A program made the position numbers and the translations under genes. From positions 2,858,501 through 2,922,500 of the forward strand of contig NZ_AP024154.1 in the NCBI RefSeq assembly GCF_015533855.1: a stretch of DNA of 64,000 nt, read 5' to 3'. The notes under the pieces are model-generated. The model was not told the origin of the DNA. It saw nothing but the letters and a program-made list of their open reading frames with translations, and did no database searches. Each line of letters begins with the position of its first letter. Positions within the stretch are counted from its first letter, which is position 1. Source of the stretch: Echinicola sp. 20G. GTDB lineage: Bacteria; Bacteroidota; Bacteroidia; Cytophagales; Cyclobacteriaceae. Shown here piece after piece: positions 35,708-44,668 of this stretch.

Positions 35708-36406
35708 TTATTCTAAAACGTCAGAAGTCTTAGAATCCAAAAGTCTTCCTTTTTCACATTTTAGAATCCTATAGGGGTATTTTTTGAGGAGCTCATGGTT
35801 ATGAGTGGCCATTAATACTGCCGTGCCCTGTTTATTGATTTCCTGAAAAAGCTTAAAAATACCATCTGCTACTTCTGGGTCAAGATTTCCTGTTGGCTCA
35901 TCAGCCAATAGAATGGAAGGTTCATTCAAAAGGGCCCTGGCAATGACCACCCGCTGCTGTTCTCCTCCTGACAACTGATGTGGCATTTTGGTGGCTGAAC
36001 CTCCAAGCCCCACTCTCATCAGGACTTCAACCATTCTGGTTTTCATTTTGGATCTATCTTTCCATCCAGTAGCCTTCATGACAAAGTAGAGGTTTTCTGC
36101 TACAGTACGGTCAGTGAAAAGCTGAAAGTCTTGAAAAACAATGCCAAGTTTTCTTCTCAGGTAAGGAATTTCTTTGGTCTTGACATCAGTCAGGTTGTAC
36201 CCTACGATATTGCCTTGACCCATTTTTAAAGGCAAGTCAGCATAAAGGGTTTTTAGCAGGGAGCTTTTTCCGCTTCCAGTTCTTCCGATTAAAAATACAA
36301 ATTCATCTTTCTCAATTTGAAAAGTAACATCTTGCAATATGGCTGTAATTCCTTGGAAGATGCAGGCTTTATGTAAACGGACCACTGGGTCATTGGAGAA
36401 TACCAT
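35708..36406 (-). CDS. ftsE: FtsE-like ABC transporter ATPase
   Basis: A 232-residue ABC ATPase with Walker [11 protein letters not shown] (residues about 41-50), Q-loop VFQDFQLF, signature LSGGEQQRV and Walker [13 protein letters not shown], with the switch His in ATHNHELL. Length and motif spelling match FtsE, which with FtsX controls cell-wall hydrolases at the division site. No ftsX is adjacent; in this phylum the two genes are often apart. It lies 5 bases downstream of a small conserved gene on the same strand. Assignment to FtsE rather than LolD is by overall resemblance. Confidence 0.8.
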   Translation of the reverse strand: MVFSNDPVVRLHKACIFQGITAILQDVTFQIEKDEFVFLIGRTGSGKSSLLKTLYADLPLKMGQGNIVGYNLTDVKTKEIPYLRRKLGIVFQDFQLFTDRTVAENLYFVMKATGWKDRSKMKTRMVEVLMRVGLGGSATKMPHQLSGGEQQRVVIARALLNEPSILLADEPTGNLDPEVADGIFKLFQEINKQGTAVLMATHNHELLKKYPYRILKCEKGRLLDSKTSDVLE

Positions 36407-36411
36407 ATATT

Positions 36412-36615
36412 TTATAATTCTAGCTTTTGTAATTTACCAAAAGGAAGTTCCTTGATCAAAGTTTCCATTTCATCTTTCTTGCCTTCCAAGCCAAACTTTT
36501 CAAGGTTTTTAAGGGGACGATCAGCCCTAAAATAGGCGACCAGCACAAAGTTTTCGTCTCTAATCTGGATATAATCAGGGATTTTAGCCTTGCCTTTGAC
36601 CTTAATGATATACAT
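36412..36615 (-). CDS. Small conserved protein upstream of ftsE
   Basis: A 67-residue acidic/basic mixed protein without signal or membrane segment (MYIIKVKGKAKIPDYIQIRD; C-terminal LPFGKLQKLEL). The start is an ATG and the stop lies 5 bases from the ftsE start, indicating an operon. No known domain is recognised. A possible cytoplasmic partner or merely a neighbour of FtsE. Confidence 0.6.
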   Translation of the reverse strand: MYIIKVKGKAKIPDYIQIRDENFVLVAYFRADRPLKNLEKFGLEGKKDEMETLIKELPFGKLQKLEL

Positions 36616-36740
36616 ACATGAATTTTAAGATGAATAAAAGAAAGCGAAATTTAAATTATAACGTCCTCAGAAAAAAATATTCTATTAAGAAAAGCGGAAA
36701 ATCCTAATTTGTAAAATTGCAAATAATAGGAAATAAAAAA

Positions 36741-36782
36741 CCACCAACCTTAAAAGCCTCCAAAGAGGAAACAGGTTGGTGG
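36741..36782 (-). terminator. Terminator after the transaldolase gene
   Basis: Arms ccaccaacct (36741-36750) and aggttggtgg (36773-36782) form a perfect 10-bp stem enclosing a small inner hairpin (cctc/gagg). On the minus strand it is followed by six T. It lies 22 bases after the fsa stop. Confidence 0.85.
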
Positions 36783-36804
36783 AAAAATATAATGTTGAAT
36801 TGGT

Positions 36805-37464
36805 TTATTTACCAGCTGCTTTTGCGTGGTCAGCCAAGAATTTGGCCAAACCAGCATCAGTCAAAGGATGGTTCAATAAGCCTGTGATTACATTCAATGG
36901 GCAAGTTACCACATCAGCACCAATTTCTGCACATTTGATTAAGTGCATGGTGTGTCTTACAGATGCGGCCAAAACTTGGGTGTCATAACCATAGTTTTGG
37001 TAGATGTGAACGATTTGCTCGATCAAATCCAGACCATCAAAAGCGATGTCATCCAATCTTCCGATAAAAGGAGAAAGATAAGTAGCACCAGCTTTGGCAG
37101 CCAAGATGGCTTGACCTGGAGAGAATACCAAGGTACAGTTGGTTCTGATACCTTCATTGCTGAAATATTTAATGGCCTTTACACCATCTTTGATCATAGG
37201 AACTTTCACTACGATCTTATCGTCAATTTTTGCAAGCTCTTTACCTTCTTTGATCATTCCTTCAAAGTCAGTAGAAATTACCTCTGCGCTTACCTTGTCG
37301 TCCACAATGTCACAGATAGCCTTGTAGTGAGCTTTAACATTTTCATCACCGGTGATGCCTTCTTTGGCCATCAATGACGGATTGGTGGTTACACCGTCCA
37401 ATACCCCTAAATCATATGCTTCTTTGATTTCATCAAGGTTGGCTGTGTCAATAAAGAATTTCAT
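36805..37464 (-). CDS. fsa: Fructose-6-phosphate aldolase / small transaldolase
   Basis: A 219-residue TIM-barrel enzyme of the TalC/FSA group. I use the ATG at 37464, giving [20 protein letters not shown] at the standard family start. An in-frame 32-residue upstream extension is not conserved in kind. The Schiff-base lysine is K87 in [26 protein letters not shown] and [13 protein letters not shown] [14 protein letters not shown] are family motifs. It either transfers dihydroxyacetone units in the pentose phosphate pathway or cleaves fructose 6-phosphate; the sequence alone does not decide. It is monocistronic with its own terminator. Confidence 0.92.
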   Translation of the reverse strand: MKFFIDTANLDEIKEAYDLGVLDGVTTNPSLMAKEGITGDENVKAHYKAICDIVDDKVSAEVISTDFEGMIKEGKELAKIDDKIVVKVPMIKDGVKAIKYFSNEGIRTNCTLVFSPGQAILAAKAGATYLSPFIGRLDDIAFDGLDLIEQIVHIYQNYGYDTQVLAASVRHTMHLIKCAEIGADVVTCPLNVITGLLNHPLTDAGLAKFLADHAKAAGK

Positions 37465-37533
37465 TTGTAAAACGGTTTTTTGGTTTCGAATGAATATGGA
37501 TCGTAAAGTTAGGCGATTATTTTGAAACTTGAT

Positions 37534-37541
37534 CAAAAATA
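37534..37541 (-). promoter_or_regulatory. Candidate -7 element for the transaldolase gene
   Basis: On the minus strand TATTTTTG matches TAnnTTTG, 70 bases before the ATG at 37464. Confidence 0.35.
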
Positions 37542-37580
37542 ATAAATGTAATTTTGACATTTATTAGAGGAGGCAAAAAG

Positions 37581-37662
37581 AAGCGGCATCGCACCGCTAC
37601 AACCGTCTACCCTTGCTTCCTTCCGGACCTGGGGGATTTGACAGGAGCTGGTCGTGCCGCTT
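37581..37662 (-). ncRNA. ffs: Small signal recognition particle RNA (4.5S type)
   Basis: On the minus strand the conserved SRP domain IV reads aggtccggaaggaagcaag, carrying the GGAA tetraloop and asymmetric loop that bind Ffh. The ends pair as aagcggca (37581-37588) with tgccgctt (37655-37662), closing a single long hairpin of about 82 bases as in short bacterial SRP RNAs. A textbook promoter lies immediately upstream. It targets ribosomes making membrane and exported proteins. Confidence 0.93.
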
Positions 37663-37667
37663 GAGTA

Positions 37668-37698
37668 CAAAGGTACTTCAAAAACTTGCCTTTGCAAA
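37668..37698 (-). promoter_or_regulatory. Canonical promoter of the SRP RNA gene
   Basis: On the minus strand TTTG (37698-37695), 19 bases, then TACCTTTG (37675-37668), a full match to the Bacteroidota -33/-7 consensus. The start point expected a few bases on coincides with the 5' end of the SRP RNA hairpin. Confidence 0.8.
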
Positions 37699-37803
37699 GC
37701 TAGCACCAAAAATATCTTTGGATTTTGGGTAATAGCTTAGGAATCAAAAAGAAAAAATTGGCAATATTCTTGATTTACTTATCATGTACTAGAAAATGAA
37801 ATT

Positions 37804-38097
37804 ATGAAGAGATTACTTTTAATAATCGGTTTTGGATTAATACTTGGTGGATGTGCCAGTTTCCAAAAATCTACTCAATATGAAATTGGAATGGAGGAAA
37901 GCGATTTCCTGAAACGGCACAATGATGCAGTTATCAGTAAGTTGGAGGATGGACAGAAAACTTACCGAGTAGTTCGGGATGACCGTTTTTATATTTTGGT
38001 GACTTTTGAGAATAGCCGATTGGTGAAGTTGGAGGAAAAAGAGTTGCCAACTTACTGGCACCAGAAAAAGGAGCCTGTTGAAAGTGAAATGCAATAG
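37804..38097 (+). CDS. Small lipoprotein
   Basis: A 97-residue protein with a lipoprotein signal (MKRLLLIIGFGLILGGC, C17). A mature part of about 80 residues (YEIGMEESDFLKRH, YRVVRDDRFYILVTFENSRLVKLEE) alternates hydrophobic residues, suggesting a small beta-rich fold like SmpA/OmlA-type BamE domains. The resemblance is structural guesswork. It is convergent with the next gene, 12 bases apart. Function unknown. Confidence 0.65.
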   Translation: MKRLLLIIGFGLILGGCASFQKSTQYEIGMEESDFLKRHNDAVISKLEDGQKTYRVVRDDRFYILVTFENSRLVKLEEKELPTYWHQKKEPVESEMQ

Positions 38098-38109
38098 ATT
38101 ACTTTGTGA

Positions 38110-38337
38110 TTAACCAAGGCCTTTGAGATAAAGATTAAATTCCAATGGGCTGCAAGGCTCAAATTCATCTACTTCAAGATCATCATAGATTTCTTCATCG
38201 AATTCCATGGTGGTCTTTTCTATTTTTCCGGAAGGATGAATGATCAGTTCGATGCCAGTAAAGTCTTCTGGATTTACCTGAACCAGAACTTTGTAATCAT
38301 CGAAAGTCCTCTTAAAGTATTTTGCTACTGCAGCCAT
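38110..38337 (-). CDS. Small conserved hypothetical protein
   Basis: A 75-residue cytoplasmic protein (MAAVAKYFKRTFDDYKVLVQ) with a strongly acidic C-terminal half (EFDEEIYDDLEVDEFEP) and no signal peptide. A good -33/-7 promoter pair lies upstream at 38360-38388, which supports a real gene. No domain recognised. Confidence 0.6.
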   Translation of the reverse strand: MAAVAKYFKRTFDDYKVLVQVNPEDFTGIELIIHPSGKIEKTTMEFDEEIYDDLEVDEFEPCSPLEFNLYLKGLG

Positions 38338-38359
38338 AAGGATGTGGTGTGTTTTACTA

Positions 38360-38388
38360 CAAAGGTAATGGTTTTTTTATCTACCAAA
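38360..38388 (-). promoter_or_regulatory. Promoter of the small acidic-protein gene
   Basis: On the minus strand TTTG (38388-38385), 17 bases, TACCTTTG (38367-38360). The -7 element is identical to that of the SRP RNA gene. The ATG is 23 bases downstream. Confidence 0.55.
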
Positions 38389-38509
38389 TCAAAAATGTAC
38401 TTAGTGAAAATATTCCGTAATTGATCCTGCTATGGTTTTTGATTTAAAATTAGGTCTTTTGGATTAGGTTTTGTTTGGGCTTGCCTGAAATTTTTATCAT
38501 AAATATTTT

Positions 38510-38537
38510 TTGTAAATAAAATGCCTTTATATATTTG
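38510..38537 (+). promoter_or_regulatory. trp operon promoter
   Basis: The -7 element TATATTTG (38530-38537) fits TAnnTTTG, with TTG at 38510-38512 as -33. The leader peptide ATG follows 16 bases downstream. The same -7 octamer is used before the phenylalanine hydroxylase leader. Confidence 0.65.
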
Positions 38538-38552
38538 CCTAACGTGAAAAAC

Positions 38553-38630
38553 ATGAAACAAAATCATACTCAATATTGGTGGTGGCATACAGAACTTCTT
38601 GATCGGGAAGAACAGCTTGCTATTGCCTAA
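38553..38630 (+). CDS. trpL: trp operon leader peptide
   Basis: A 25-residue ORF (MKQNHTQYWWWHTELL...) with three consecutive TGG codons at residues 9-11, between the promoter and a terminator hairpin before trpE. Tryptophan codons in a short leader are the hallmark of ribosome-mediated attenuation. Scarce charged tRNA-Trp stalls the ribosome and prevents terminator formation. Possible antiterminator contacts are cagc (38613-38616) and gcct (38625-38628, touching the stop codon) with gctg and aggc in the terminator 5' arm. They are weaker than in the phenylalanine hydroxylase leader. Confidence 0.88.
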   Translation: MKQNHTQYWWWHTELLDREEQLAIA

Positions 38631-38656
38631 AACTGAGTACGAAAACATACATAATG

Positions 38657-38690
38657 AGGCTTGCTGGATTTCCCCGGTAAGCCTTTTTTA
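38657..38690 (+). terminator. trp attenuator terminator
   Basis: An 11-bp stem with two G-T wobbles, aggcttgctgg (38657-38667) and ccggtaagcct (38674-38684), six-base loop, followed by six T. It lies 20 bases before the trpE ATG. Confidence 0.88.
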
Positions 38691-38710
38691 TTTTATTTTC
38701 AATATTAACC

Positions 38711-40123
38711 ATGGACACAAAACAAAATTTTAAGATCAAAACCAGGTATAAAAAACTACTTGCAGATACGATTACACCTGTGAGTATTTACCTGCAAGTA
38801 AGGGATAAGTTTAAGAATCCTATCTTGTTGGAAAGTTCTGATTACCACGGGCATGAAAACAGTTATTCTTATATCTGTTTTAACCCTCTGGCTACTTTTT
38901 CATTTAACGGCAATGAAGTCAATGAAACTTTTCCAGAAGGGTCCAAAGAAACATACCAGCTTGAAGCAGGTGAAAAATTGGTGGACAGATTGAGGGCTTT
39001 TTCAAGTAGATTTGATGAAGAAAAGACCAATTTTAAGTTTATCTCCAATGGACTTTTTGGCTATATGCAATATGATACTGTGGGAAGTTTTGAAGATATC
39101 AAGTTGCAAAATACCAAGGAGTCAGACGTACCTCAGGCTTTCTATGCGGTATATAAGAATGTGATTGTGGTAGACCATTTCAAAAATGAGTTACATATTT
39201 TTGATCATCATATCAATGGTGAAGGAGATGGGAGTATCAAACAAATTGAAACCCTGCTTAACAACAAAAACATACCTACTTATTCTTTTAAGTTGGACGG
39301 AGAGGAAACTTCCAATTATACAGACAATGAGTTTTTGGATATCCTTCGCCAAGGGAGGGAGCATTGCTTCAAGGGGGATGTGTTTCAAATTGTCCTATCA
39401 AGATCATTTACCACCGGGTTTAAAGGAGATGAATTCAATGTTTACAGAGCCCTGAGATCTGTCAACCCTTCACCTTACTTGTTTTACTTTGACTACGGAT
39501 CTTACAAAGTTTTCGGTAGCTCTCCAGAAGCCCAGATAGTGGTAAAAGGAAGAAAGGCAACGATTTATCCTATCGCAGGAACGTTTAAAAGGACAGGGAA
39601 TGATCAAGCTGATGCAGAGTTAGCGACCAAGCTTTATGATGACCCAAAGGAAAACTCTGAACATGTGATGTTGGTGGATTTGGCCAGAAATGACCTGAGC
39701 CGCTCTTCTGAAAAGGTAGAAGTAGAAGTGTTCAAGGAAATCCAATATTATTCTCATGTGATCCACTTGGTTTCCAAAGTGACAGGTGTGCTGCCTGCGT
39801 CTGCCAATCCACTTCAACTGGTAGCTGATACTTTTCCAGCGGGGACACTTTCCGGAGCACCAAAGTATAGAGCTATGGAGTTGATCGATGAACTGGAAAG
39901 TACGAGTAGGACATTTTACGGTGGAGCTATTGGCTTCTTGGGTTTTAATGGTGATTTCAACCATGCCATTTTGATCCGATCATTTGTCTCTCAGAAAAAC
40001 AAGTTAAGGTTCCAGGCCGGAGCGGGCGTGGTTGCCAAGTCATCCATAGAAAGTGAACTGCAGGAAGTGGCCAATAAGTTGGAAGCGCTTAGGGTGGCGC
40101 TTAAGGCTGCTGAAGAAGTATAA
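38711..40123 (+). CDS. trpE: Anthranilate synthase component I
   Basis: First committed step of tryptophan synthesis: chorismate plus ammonia (from TrpG glutaminase) gives anthranilate. At 470 residues it has normal length. The N-terminal regulatory part holds LLESSDYHGHENSYSYICFNP, the position of the Trp-binding SSD-type feedback site (LLESS). The chorismate-binding domain contains FQIVLSRSF, YPIAGTFKRTG and ENSEHVMLVDLARNDLSR. It ends with TFPAGTLSGAPKYRAMELIDELE and GGAIGF. First gene of the operon behind the attenuator. Confidence 0.96.
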   Translation: MDTKQNFKIKTRYKKLLADTITPVSIYLQVRDKFKNPILLESSDYHGHENSYSYICFNPLATFSFNGNEVNETFPEGSKETYQLEAGEKLVDRLRAFSSRFDEEKTNFKFISNGLFGYMQYDTVGSFEDIKLQNTKESDVPQAFYAVYKNVIVVDHFKNELHIFDHHINGEGDGSIKQIETLLNNKNIPTYSFKLDGEETSNYTDNEFLDILRQGREHCFKGDVFQIVLSRSFTTGFKGDEFNVYRALRSVNPSPYLFYFDYGSYKVFGSSPEAQIVVKGRKATIYPIAGTFKRTGNDQADAELATKLYDDPKENSEHVMLVDLARNDLSRSSEKVEVEVFKEIQYYSHVIHLVSKVTGVLPASANPLQLVADTFPAGTLSGAPKYRAMELIDELESTSRTFYGGAIGFLGFNGDFNHAILIRSFVSQKNKLRFQAGAGVVAKSSIESELQEVANKLEALRVALKAAEEV

Positions 40124-40243
40124 ATGGATATATCTCTCGCTAAAGGAGAAAAAAGAATAGCATAGGAAAAAGTGAAATAATTTTGAAGGAATCCGTTGGG
40201 CCATTGGTTTAGGTAGATGCCTTCAAGCTTTCAGATACAAAAT

Positions 40244-40810
40244 ATGAAAATACTAGTACTAGATAATTATGATTCATTCACCTATAACCTGGTGTACATC
40301 ATCAGGGAATTAGGTTATGGGGGTCAGATGGACATTTTTAGAAATGATAAAATCAAAGTTGAGGATGTGGCTGCCTACGATAAAATTTTACTTTCCCCAG
40401 GTCCTGGGGTGCCAGCAGATGCAGGTATTATGCCTGAGCTACTTAAGCAATATGCCAGTGAAAAGGATATTTTGGGAGTGTGCTTAGGGCATCAGGCCAT
40501 AGGTGAAGCCTTTGGGAGTGGTTTGAACAACCTGACTGAGGTAGTACATGGAGTTGCTTCTGAAGTAAAGGTTCAGCCAGATCTTCTTTTTGAAGGGATT
40601 CCCAATTCCTTCAAGATAGGAAGGTACCATAGTTGGGTGATAGATGAAGGAACGCTTCCGGAAGAACTTGAAGTTACTGCCAAAACCCCGGATGGCCAGA
40701 TCATGGCAGTGAGGCATAAAGCGTATAAAGTAAGAGGTGTGCAGTTTCATCCCGAAAGTGTTTTGACAGAGCATGGAAAACAGATTGTTTTGAATTGGAT
40801 TAAAGGGTGA
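40244..40810 (+). CDS. trpG: Anthranilate synthase component II (glutamine amidotransferase)
   Basis: Class I glutaminase of 188 residues supplying ammonia to TrpE. I use the ATG at 40244 (MKILVLDNYDSFTYNL), the standard family start, not the in-frame ATG at 40217. The oxyanion block is LLSPGPGVP, nucleophile C80 in GVCLGHQAIGEAFG, and HPES near the C-terminus supplies the His-Glu pair. In many bacteria this subunit also serves p-aminobenzoate synthesis; here its place after trpE supports a tryptophan role. The 120-base gap from trpE contains no strong hairpin. Confidence 0.95.
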   Translation: MKILVLDNYDSFTYNLVYIIRELGYGGQMDIFRNDKIKVEDVAAYDKILLSPGPGVPADAGIMPELLKQYASEKDILGVCLGHQAIGEAFGSGLNNLTEVVHGVASEVKVQPDLLFEGIPNSFKIGRYHSWVIDEGTLPEELEVTAKTPDGQIMAVRHKAYKVRGVQFHPESVLTEHGKQIVLNWIKG

Positions 40811-40904
40811 TCTTTTCTCTGTTAATCATTAACTTACCTTATTAAACGACAACAACCATAGTAAATATATAGAAGTATGATGCTTCTAAGTAAATGAATA
40901 GATT

Positions 40905-41915
40905 ATGAAAGAAATCTTAAATCACCTTATTGAGCACCAAACGCTCAATAAGTCTGAGGCCAAGGAAATCCTAAAAAAGATCACTTCTGGCCAATACAAC
41001 CAGAGCCAAATGGCCGCTTTCATGACGGTGTACATGATGAGAAGCATAACGGTGGAAGAGCTTGAAGGATTTAGGGAAGCCATGCTGGAATTATGTATTC
41101 CTGTGGAAATAGCCGAATATGATGCGATGGATTTATGTGGAACTGGCGGTGATGGAAAGGATACTTTTAATATTTCGACTTTGTCTTCTTTTGTAGTAGC
41201 AGGTGCAGGGCAGAATGTGGCAAAACATGGAAATAACGGTGTTTCATCAGTATGTGGTTCGTCCAATTTGTTAGCACAATTTGGTTATAGTTTTACTAAT
41301 GACCTGGATGTGATCAGAAAAAACCTGGATGAAGCAGGAATTTGTTTTTTGCATGCTCCACTTTTTCACCCTGCCATGAAAAATGTAGGACCTATTCGTA
41401 AGGAATTGGGTGTGAAAACATTTTTCAATATGCTGGGGCCAATGGTGAATCCGAGTTTCCCCAAAAAGCAACTGGTGGGCGTGTTTAGCTTAGAGTTGGC
41501 GAGACTCTATGGTTATCTGTATCAAAATAATAATGTCAACTTCAGTATTCTTCATGCATTGGATGGATATGACGAGATCTCCTTGACTGGAGATTTTAAA
41601 ATGATTTCCAATCAAGGAGAGCGGTTGATTTCTCCTGAATCAATCGGTTTGCCCAAAATTACTGCAAGTTCAATAGAGGGAGGAAAAACCATTGAAGACT
41701 CTGCCAAGATTTTCCAGAATATATTGACAGGAAAGGGGTCCAAAGAACAGAATGCAGTTGTCATTGCCAATTCTTCGGCCGCATTATGTACAGCTGACCA
41801 AAACCTCAGTTTTGAAGAAGCCATTGCCAAAGCGGAAGAGTCACTGAAAAGTGGCAAGGCACTGGAAAAGTTTAAAGCCTTGGTTAGTCCTAAAAAGTCC
41901 ATTTCATTAGCCTAA
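40905..41915 (+). CDS. trpD: Anthranilate phosphoribosyltransferase
   Basis: Transfers phosphoribosyl from PRPP to anthranilate. It has 336 residues. The PRPP-binding block DLCGTGGDGKDTFNISTLSS (residues about 76-95) and KHGNNGVSSVCGSSNLL, then RKELGVKTFFNMLGPMVNP, are all family motifs. The C-terminal half has SLTGDFKMI in place of the more usual NGLDEI context. Third gene of the operon, followed 9 bases later by trpC. Confidence 0.96.
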   Translation: MKEILNHLIEHQTLNKSEAKEILKKITSGQYNQSQMAAFMTVYMMRSITVEELEGFREAMLELCIPVEIAEYDAMDLCGTGGDGKDTFNISTLSSFVVAGAGQNVAKHGNNGVSSVCGSSNLLAQFGYSFTNDLDVIRKNLDEAGICFLHAPLFHPAMKNVGPIRKELGVKTFFNMLGPMVNPSFPKKQLVGVFSLELARLYGYLYQNNNVNFSILHALDGYDEISLTGDFKMISNQGERLISPESIGLPKITASSIEGGKTIEDSAKIFQNILTGKGSKEQNAVVIANSSAALCTADQNLSFEEAIAKAEESLKSGKALEKFKALVSPKKSISLA

Positions 41916-41924
41916 TTTCTAATC

Positions 41925-42743
41925 ATGAATATTTTAGATAAAATAATTGCCCATAAAAGGGAAGAGGTAGCTGAGCGAAAAAGTTTGGTTCCGGTAAAGA
42001 TGTTAGAAAGAAGTATTTTCTTTGAAAGCAAAGTGGTGTCCATGAAGAAGTATGTGACACGCCCAGATAAAACGGGCATCATAGCTGAATTTAAAAGAAA
42101 GTCTCCATCAAAAGGGATGATCAACAGTTCAGCCTCTGTGGAAAAGACCAGTATTGGTTATATGCAGGCTGGAGCCTCAGCCTTATCCGTTTTAACCGAT
42201 AAGGAGTTTTTTGGTGGTTCAAATGAAGACTTGACCACAGCAAGAAAGTTCAATTTTTGCCCTATTCTACGGAAGGACTTTGTGGTGGATGAGTACCAGA
42301 TCGTTGAAGCAAAATCAATTGGTGCAGATTGTATTCTCTTGATTGCAGCAGCATTAGAGCCAAGCAGATTGTCTGAGTTGGCTTCCTTTGCCCATTCACT
42401 TGGTTTAGAGGTATTGATGGAAGTGCATGATCAAGAGGAGCTTGATCGCTCTGTCAATGAACATTTGGATTTGATAGGAGTGAACAATAGAAGTTTGAAG
42501 ACCTTTGACGTTTCATTGGACACTTCTTTTGGATTGGTAAATAAAATTCCTTCTGATTTTGTGAAGATCTCAGAGAGTGGTATTTCAGACCCTAAAACAT
42601 TGGTGGAGTTAAAAGAGGCAGGATTTGATGGTTTTCTCATTGGTGAGAATTTTATGAAATCCATTAGGCCTCACCAAGCAGCCTACAACTTTATGAGCAA
42701 GTTCAAGGACCTAAGTCCAGATTTCAATACGCAAGCAGTATAA
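41925..42743 (+). CDS. trpC: Indole-3-glycerol-phosphate synthase
   Basis: Ring closure of CdRP to indole-3-glycerol phosphate. A 272-residue TIM barrel with the conserved IIAEFKRKSPSKGMIN, LSVLTDKEFFGGS, PILRKDFVVDEYQI and VNNRSLKTF, then ISESGIS and FLIGENFM. It is a stand-alone enzyme, not fused to TrpF as in enterics. Two bases separate its stop from trpF. Confidence 0.96.
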   Translation: MNILDKIIAHKREEVAERKSLVPVKMLERSIFFESKVVSMKKYVTRPDKTGIIAEFKRKSPSKGMINSSASVEKTSIGYMQAGASALSVLTDKEFFGGSNEDLTTARKFNFCPILRKDFVVDEYQIVEAKSIGADCILLIAAALEPSRLSELASFAHSLGLEVLMEVHDQEELDRSVNEHLDLIGVNNRSLKTFDVSLDTSFGLVNKIPSDFVKISESGISDPKTLVELKEAGFDGFLIGENFMKSIRPHQAAYNFMSKFKDLSPDFNTQAV

Positions 42744-42745
42744 GG

Positions 42746-43375
42746 ATGTTGATCAAAGTTTGTGGGATGCGTGATCCGGAAAATGTGAAGGAGCTGGTGG
42801 AGGAGGTGAATCCGGACTTGATGGGGATGATTTTCTATCCAAAATCTTCTAGGTATGTAAAGGAGGAAAGCCAGATGATTAGCCCGTCAAAGGTTAAAAA
42901 GGTGGGAGTCTTCGTCAATGATACCATAGAGAAGATTTTGGAGATGGAGACAACTCATGGTCTATCCTATATTCAGCTACATGGCGACGAAGATTTTGGT
43001 TTTGTGAAGACGTTGTCAGAAAGGTCCAAGGCAGGCATTATCAAAGTTTTTAGGGTGGAGGCTGATATTGACTGGGAAGTTCTTCAGCCTTATCAATCTT
43101 ATGTGAAATACTTTTTGTTTGATACCCAAACGAAAAAATTTGGTGGCTCAGGTAAGAAGTTTGACTGGTCAGTATTAGAAGAATATCCTTTGGATAAGCC
43201 GTTTCTGCTAAGTGGAGGGATTGACGATAAGAGTTCCACATCGATTTTGGAGCTGCAAAAGAAAGTGGCAAAAATGGCAGGAGTTGATATCAATTCAAAG
43301 TTTGAAATTGAACCGGCCTTAAAGGACATTATGAAAATTAAAACATTTGTGACCGAACTCAGAAGCGGTCATTAA
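42746..43375 (+). CDS. trpF: Phosphoribosylanthranilate isomerase
   Basis: Amadori rearrangement of phosphoribosylanthranilate to CdRP. It has 209 residues. The N-terminal VCGMRDPENV carries the catalytic Cys, MGMIFYPKSSRYV is the substrate loop, and YIQLHGDED, KFGGSGKKFDWS with the general acid Asp, and FLLSGGIDDKS are family motifs. It overlaps none of its neighbours but is spaced by only 2 bases from trpC, so translation is probably coupled. Confidence 0.95.
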   Translation: MLIKVCGMRDPENVKELVEEVNPDLMGMIFYPKSSRYVKEESQMISPSKVKKVGVFVNDTIEKILEMETTHGLSYIQLHGDEDFGFVKTLSERSKAGIIKVFRVEADIDWEVLQPYQSYVKYFLFDTQTKKFGGSGKKFDWSVLEEYPLDKPFLLSGGIDDKSSTSILELQKKVAKMAGVDINSKFEIEPALKDIMKIKTFVTELRSGH

Positions 43376-43411
43376 AGAAAATATTTGCCTGAGGGCATAA
43401 TCGCAAGTATT

Positions 43412-44590
43412 ATGATAAAAGTAGATGAAAAAGGGTTCTATGGTAAGTTTGGAGGAGCTTATATCCCCGAGATGCTTTACCCGAATGTAGAAGAACTCAA
43501 AAATAATTACGAGCAGATTACTCAATCTGATGAATTCAAAAAGGAGTTTCATCACCTATTGAGGGATTATGTAGGGCGGCCAACACCGTTGTATTTTGCG
43601 GAAAGACTCTCTGAAAAATATGGTGCAAAAATTTACCTGAAAAGGGAGGATTTGTGTCATACAGGAGCCCATAAAGTCAACAATACTGTTGGTCAAATTA
43701 TTTTGGCCAAGAAACTAGGGAAGAAGCGAATCATAGCTGAGACTGGCGCTGGTCAGCATGGAGTGGCCACAGCGACGGTTTGTGCCCTTATGGGAATGGA
43801 CTGCACGGTTTATATGGGCGAGATAGACATGGAGCGTCAAAAACCCAATGTAGAAAGAATGAGAATCCTTGGCGCAAAAGTAGTTCCAGCAACTTCTGGT
43901 AGCAAGACGCTCAAAGATGCGACCAATGAGGCCCTGCGACAGTGGATCAATAACCCTGTGGACACCCACTATATCATTGGCTCTGTAGTAGGCCCACACC
44001 CTTACCCTGAAATGGTAGCCAGGTTTCAATCTGTCATCAGTGAGGAAATTAAATACCAGTTAAAGGAAAAGGAAGGTCGAGAAAACCCTGATTTGGTGAT
44101 TGCCTGTGTGGGTGGAGGAAGCAATGCTGCTGGAGCCTTTTATCACTATTACAATACTCCAGAAGTGAGGTTGGTGGCTGTAGAAGCTGCTGGTTTGGGC
44201 GTTTCTTCGGGCAAGTCCGCCGCAACAACAGCTTTGGGTACTTCTGGGGTTTTGCATGGCAGTAAAACCTTGTTGATGCAAACGGAAGATGGTCAGGTAA
44301 TAGAGCCTCATTCTATTTCTGCTGGTTTGGATTACCCGGGGATTGGACCGGTCCATGCCCATTTATTTGATTCAGGTAGAGGAGAGTTTTATGCAGTTGA
44401 AGACGAAGACGCAATGAAAGCTGGGATTGAGTTGAGCCGATTGGAAGGGATCATTCCGGCCATTGAATCTGCCCATGCTTTGTCAGCTTTGAAGCAGGTA
44501 AAGTTCAATTCTTCAGATATAATTGTAGTGAATCTATCAGGAAGGGGAGATAAAGACTTGGATACCTATATTAAGTGGGGAGGTTATTAG
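43412..44590 (+). CDS. trpB: Tryptophan synthase beta chain
   Basis: PLP enzyme joining indole and serine to tryptophan. It has 392 residues from the ATG at 43412 ([20 protein letters not shown]); a TTG frame start at 43385 lies in the trpF gap and is rejected. PLP lysine K88 in [30 protein letters not shown], the phosphate-binding GGGSNAAG and LSGRGDKD near the end are diagnostic of TrpB1. It works as an alpha2beta2 complex with TrpA, encoded next. Confidence 0.97.
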   Translation: MIKVDEKGFYGKFGGAYIPEMLYPNVEELKNNYEQITQSDEFKKEFHHLLRDYVGRPTPLYFAERLSEKYGAKIYLKREDLCHTGAHKVNNTVGQIILAKKLGKKRIIAETGAGQHGVATATVCALMGMDCTVYMGEIDMERQKPNVERMRILGAKVVPATSGSKTLKDATNEALRQWINNPVDTHYIIGSVVGPHPYPEMVARFQSVISEEIKYQLKEKEGRENPDLVIACVGGGSNAAGAFYHYYNTPEVRLVAVEAAGLGVSSGKSAATTALGTSGVLHGSKTLLMQTEDGQVIEPHSISAGLDYPGIGPVHAHLFDSGRGEFYAVEDEDAMKAGIELSRLEGIIPAIESAHALSALKQVKFNSSDIIVVNLSGRGDKDLDTYIKWGGY

Positions 44591-44668
44591 TATGGCCATG
44601 AAAATATTGGGCAATCAGTAAAGGCAACAGTCGCCTTATTACTAATCACCTTTAACCAAACAGACATC

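Noticed and set aside
38430..38648. A 72-codon frame on the minus strand across the trp leader
   Set aside because: It is antisense to the trp promoter and leader peptide, both of which have clear independent evidence; no protein-like features.
38711..38760. T-box or Trp-binding riboswitch as alternative regulator of trpE
   Set aside because: The leader ORF with three Trp codons and the adjacent terminator explain the region; no T-box motif is visible.
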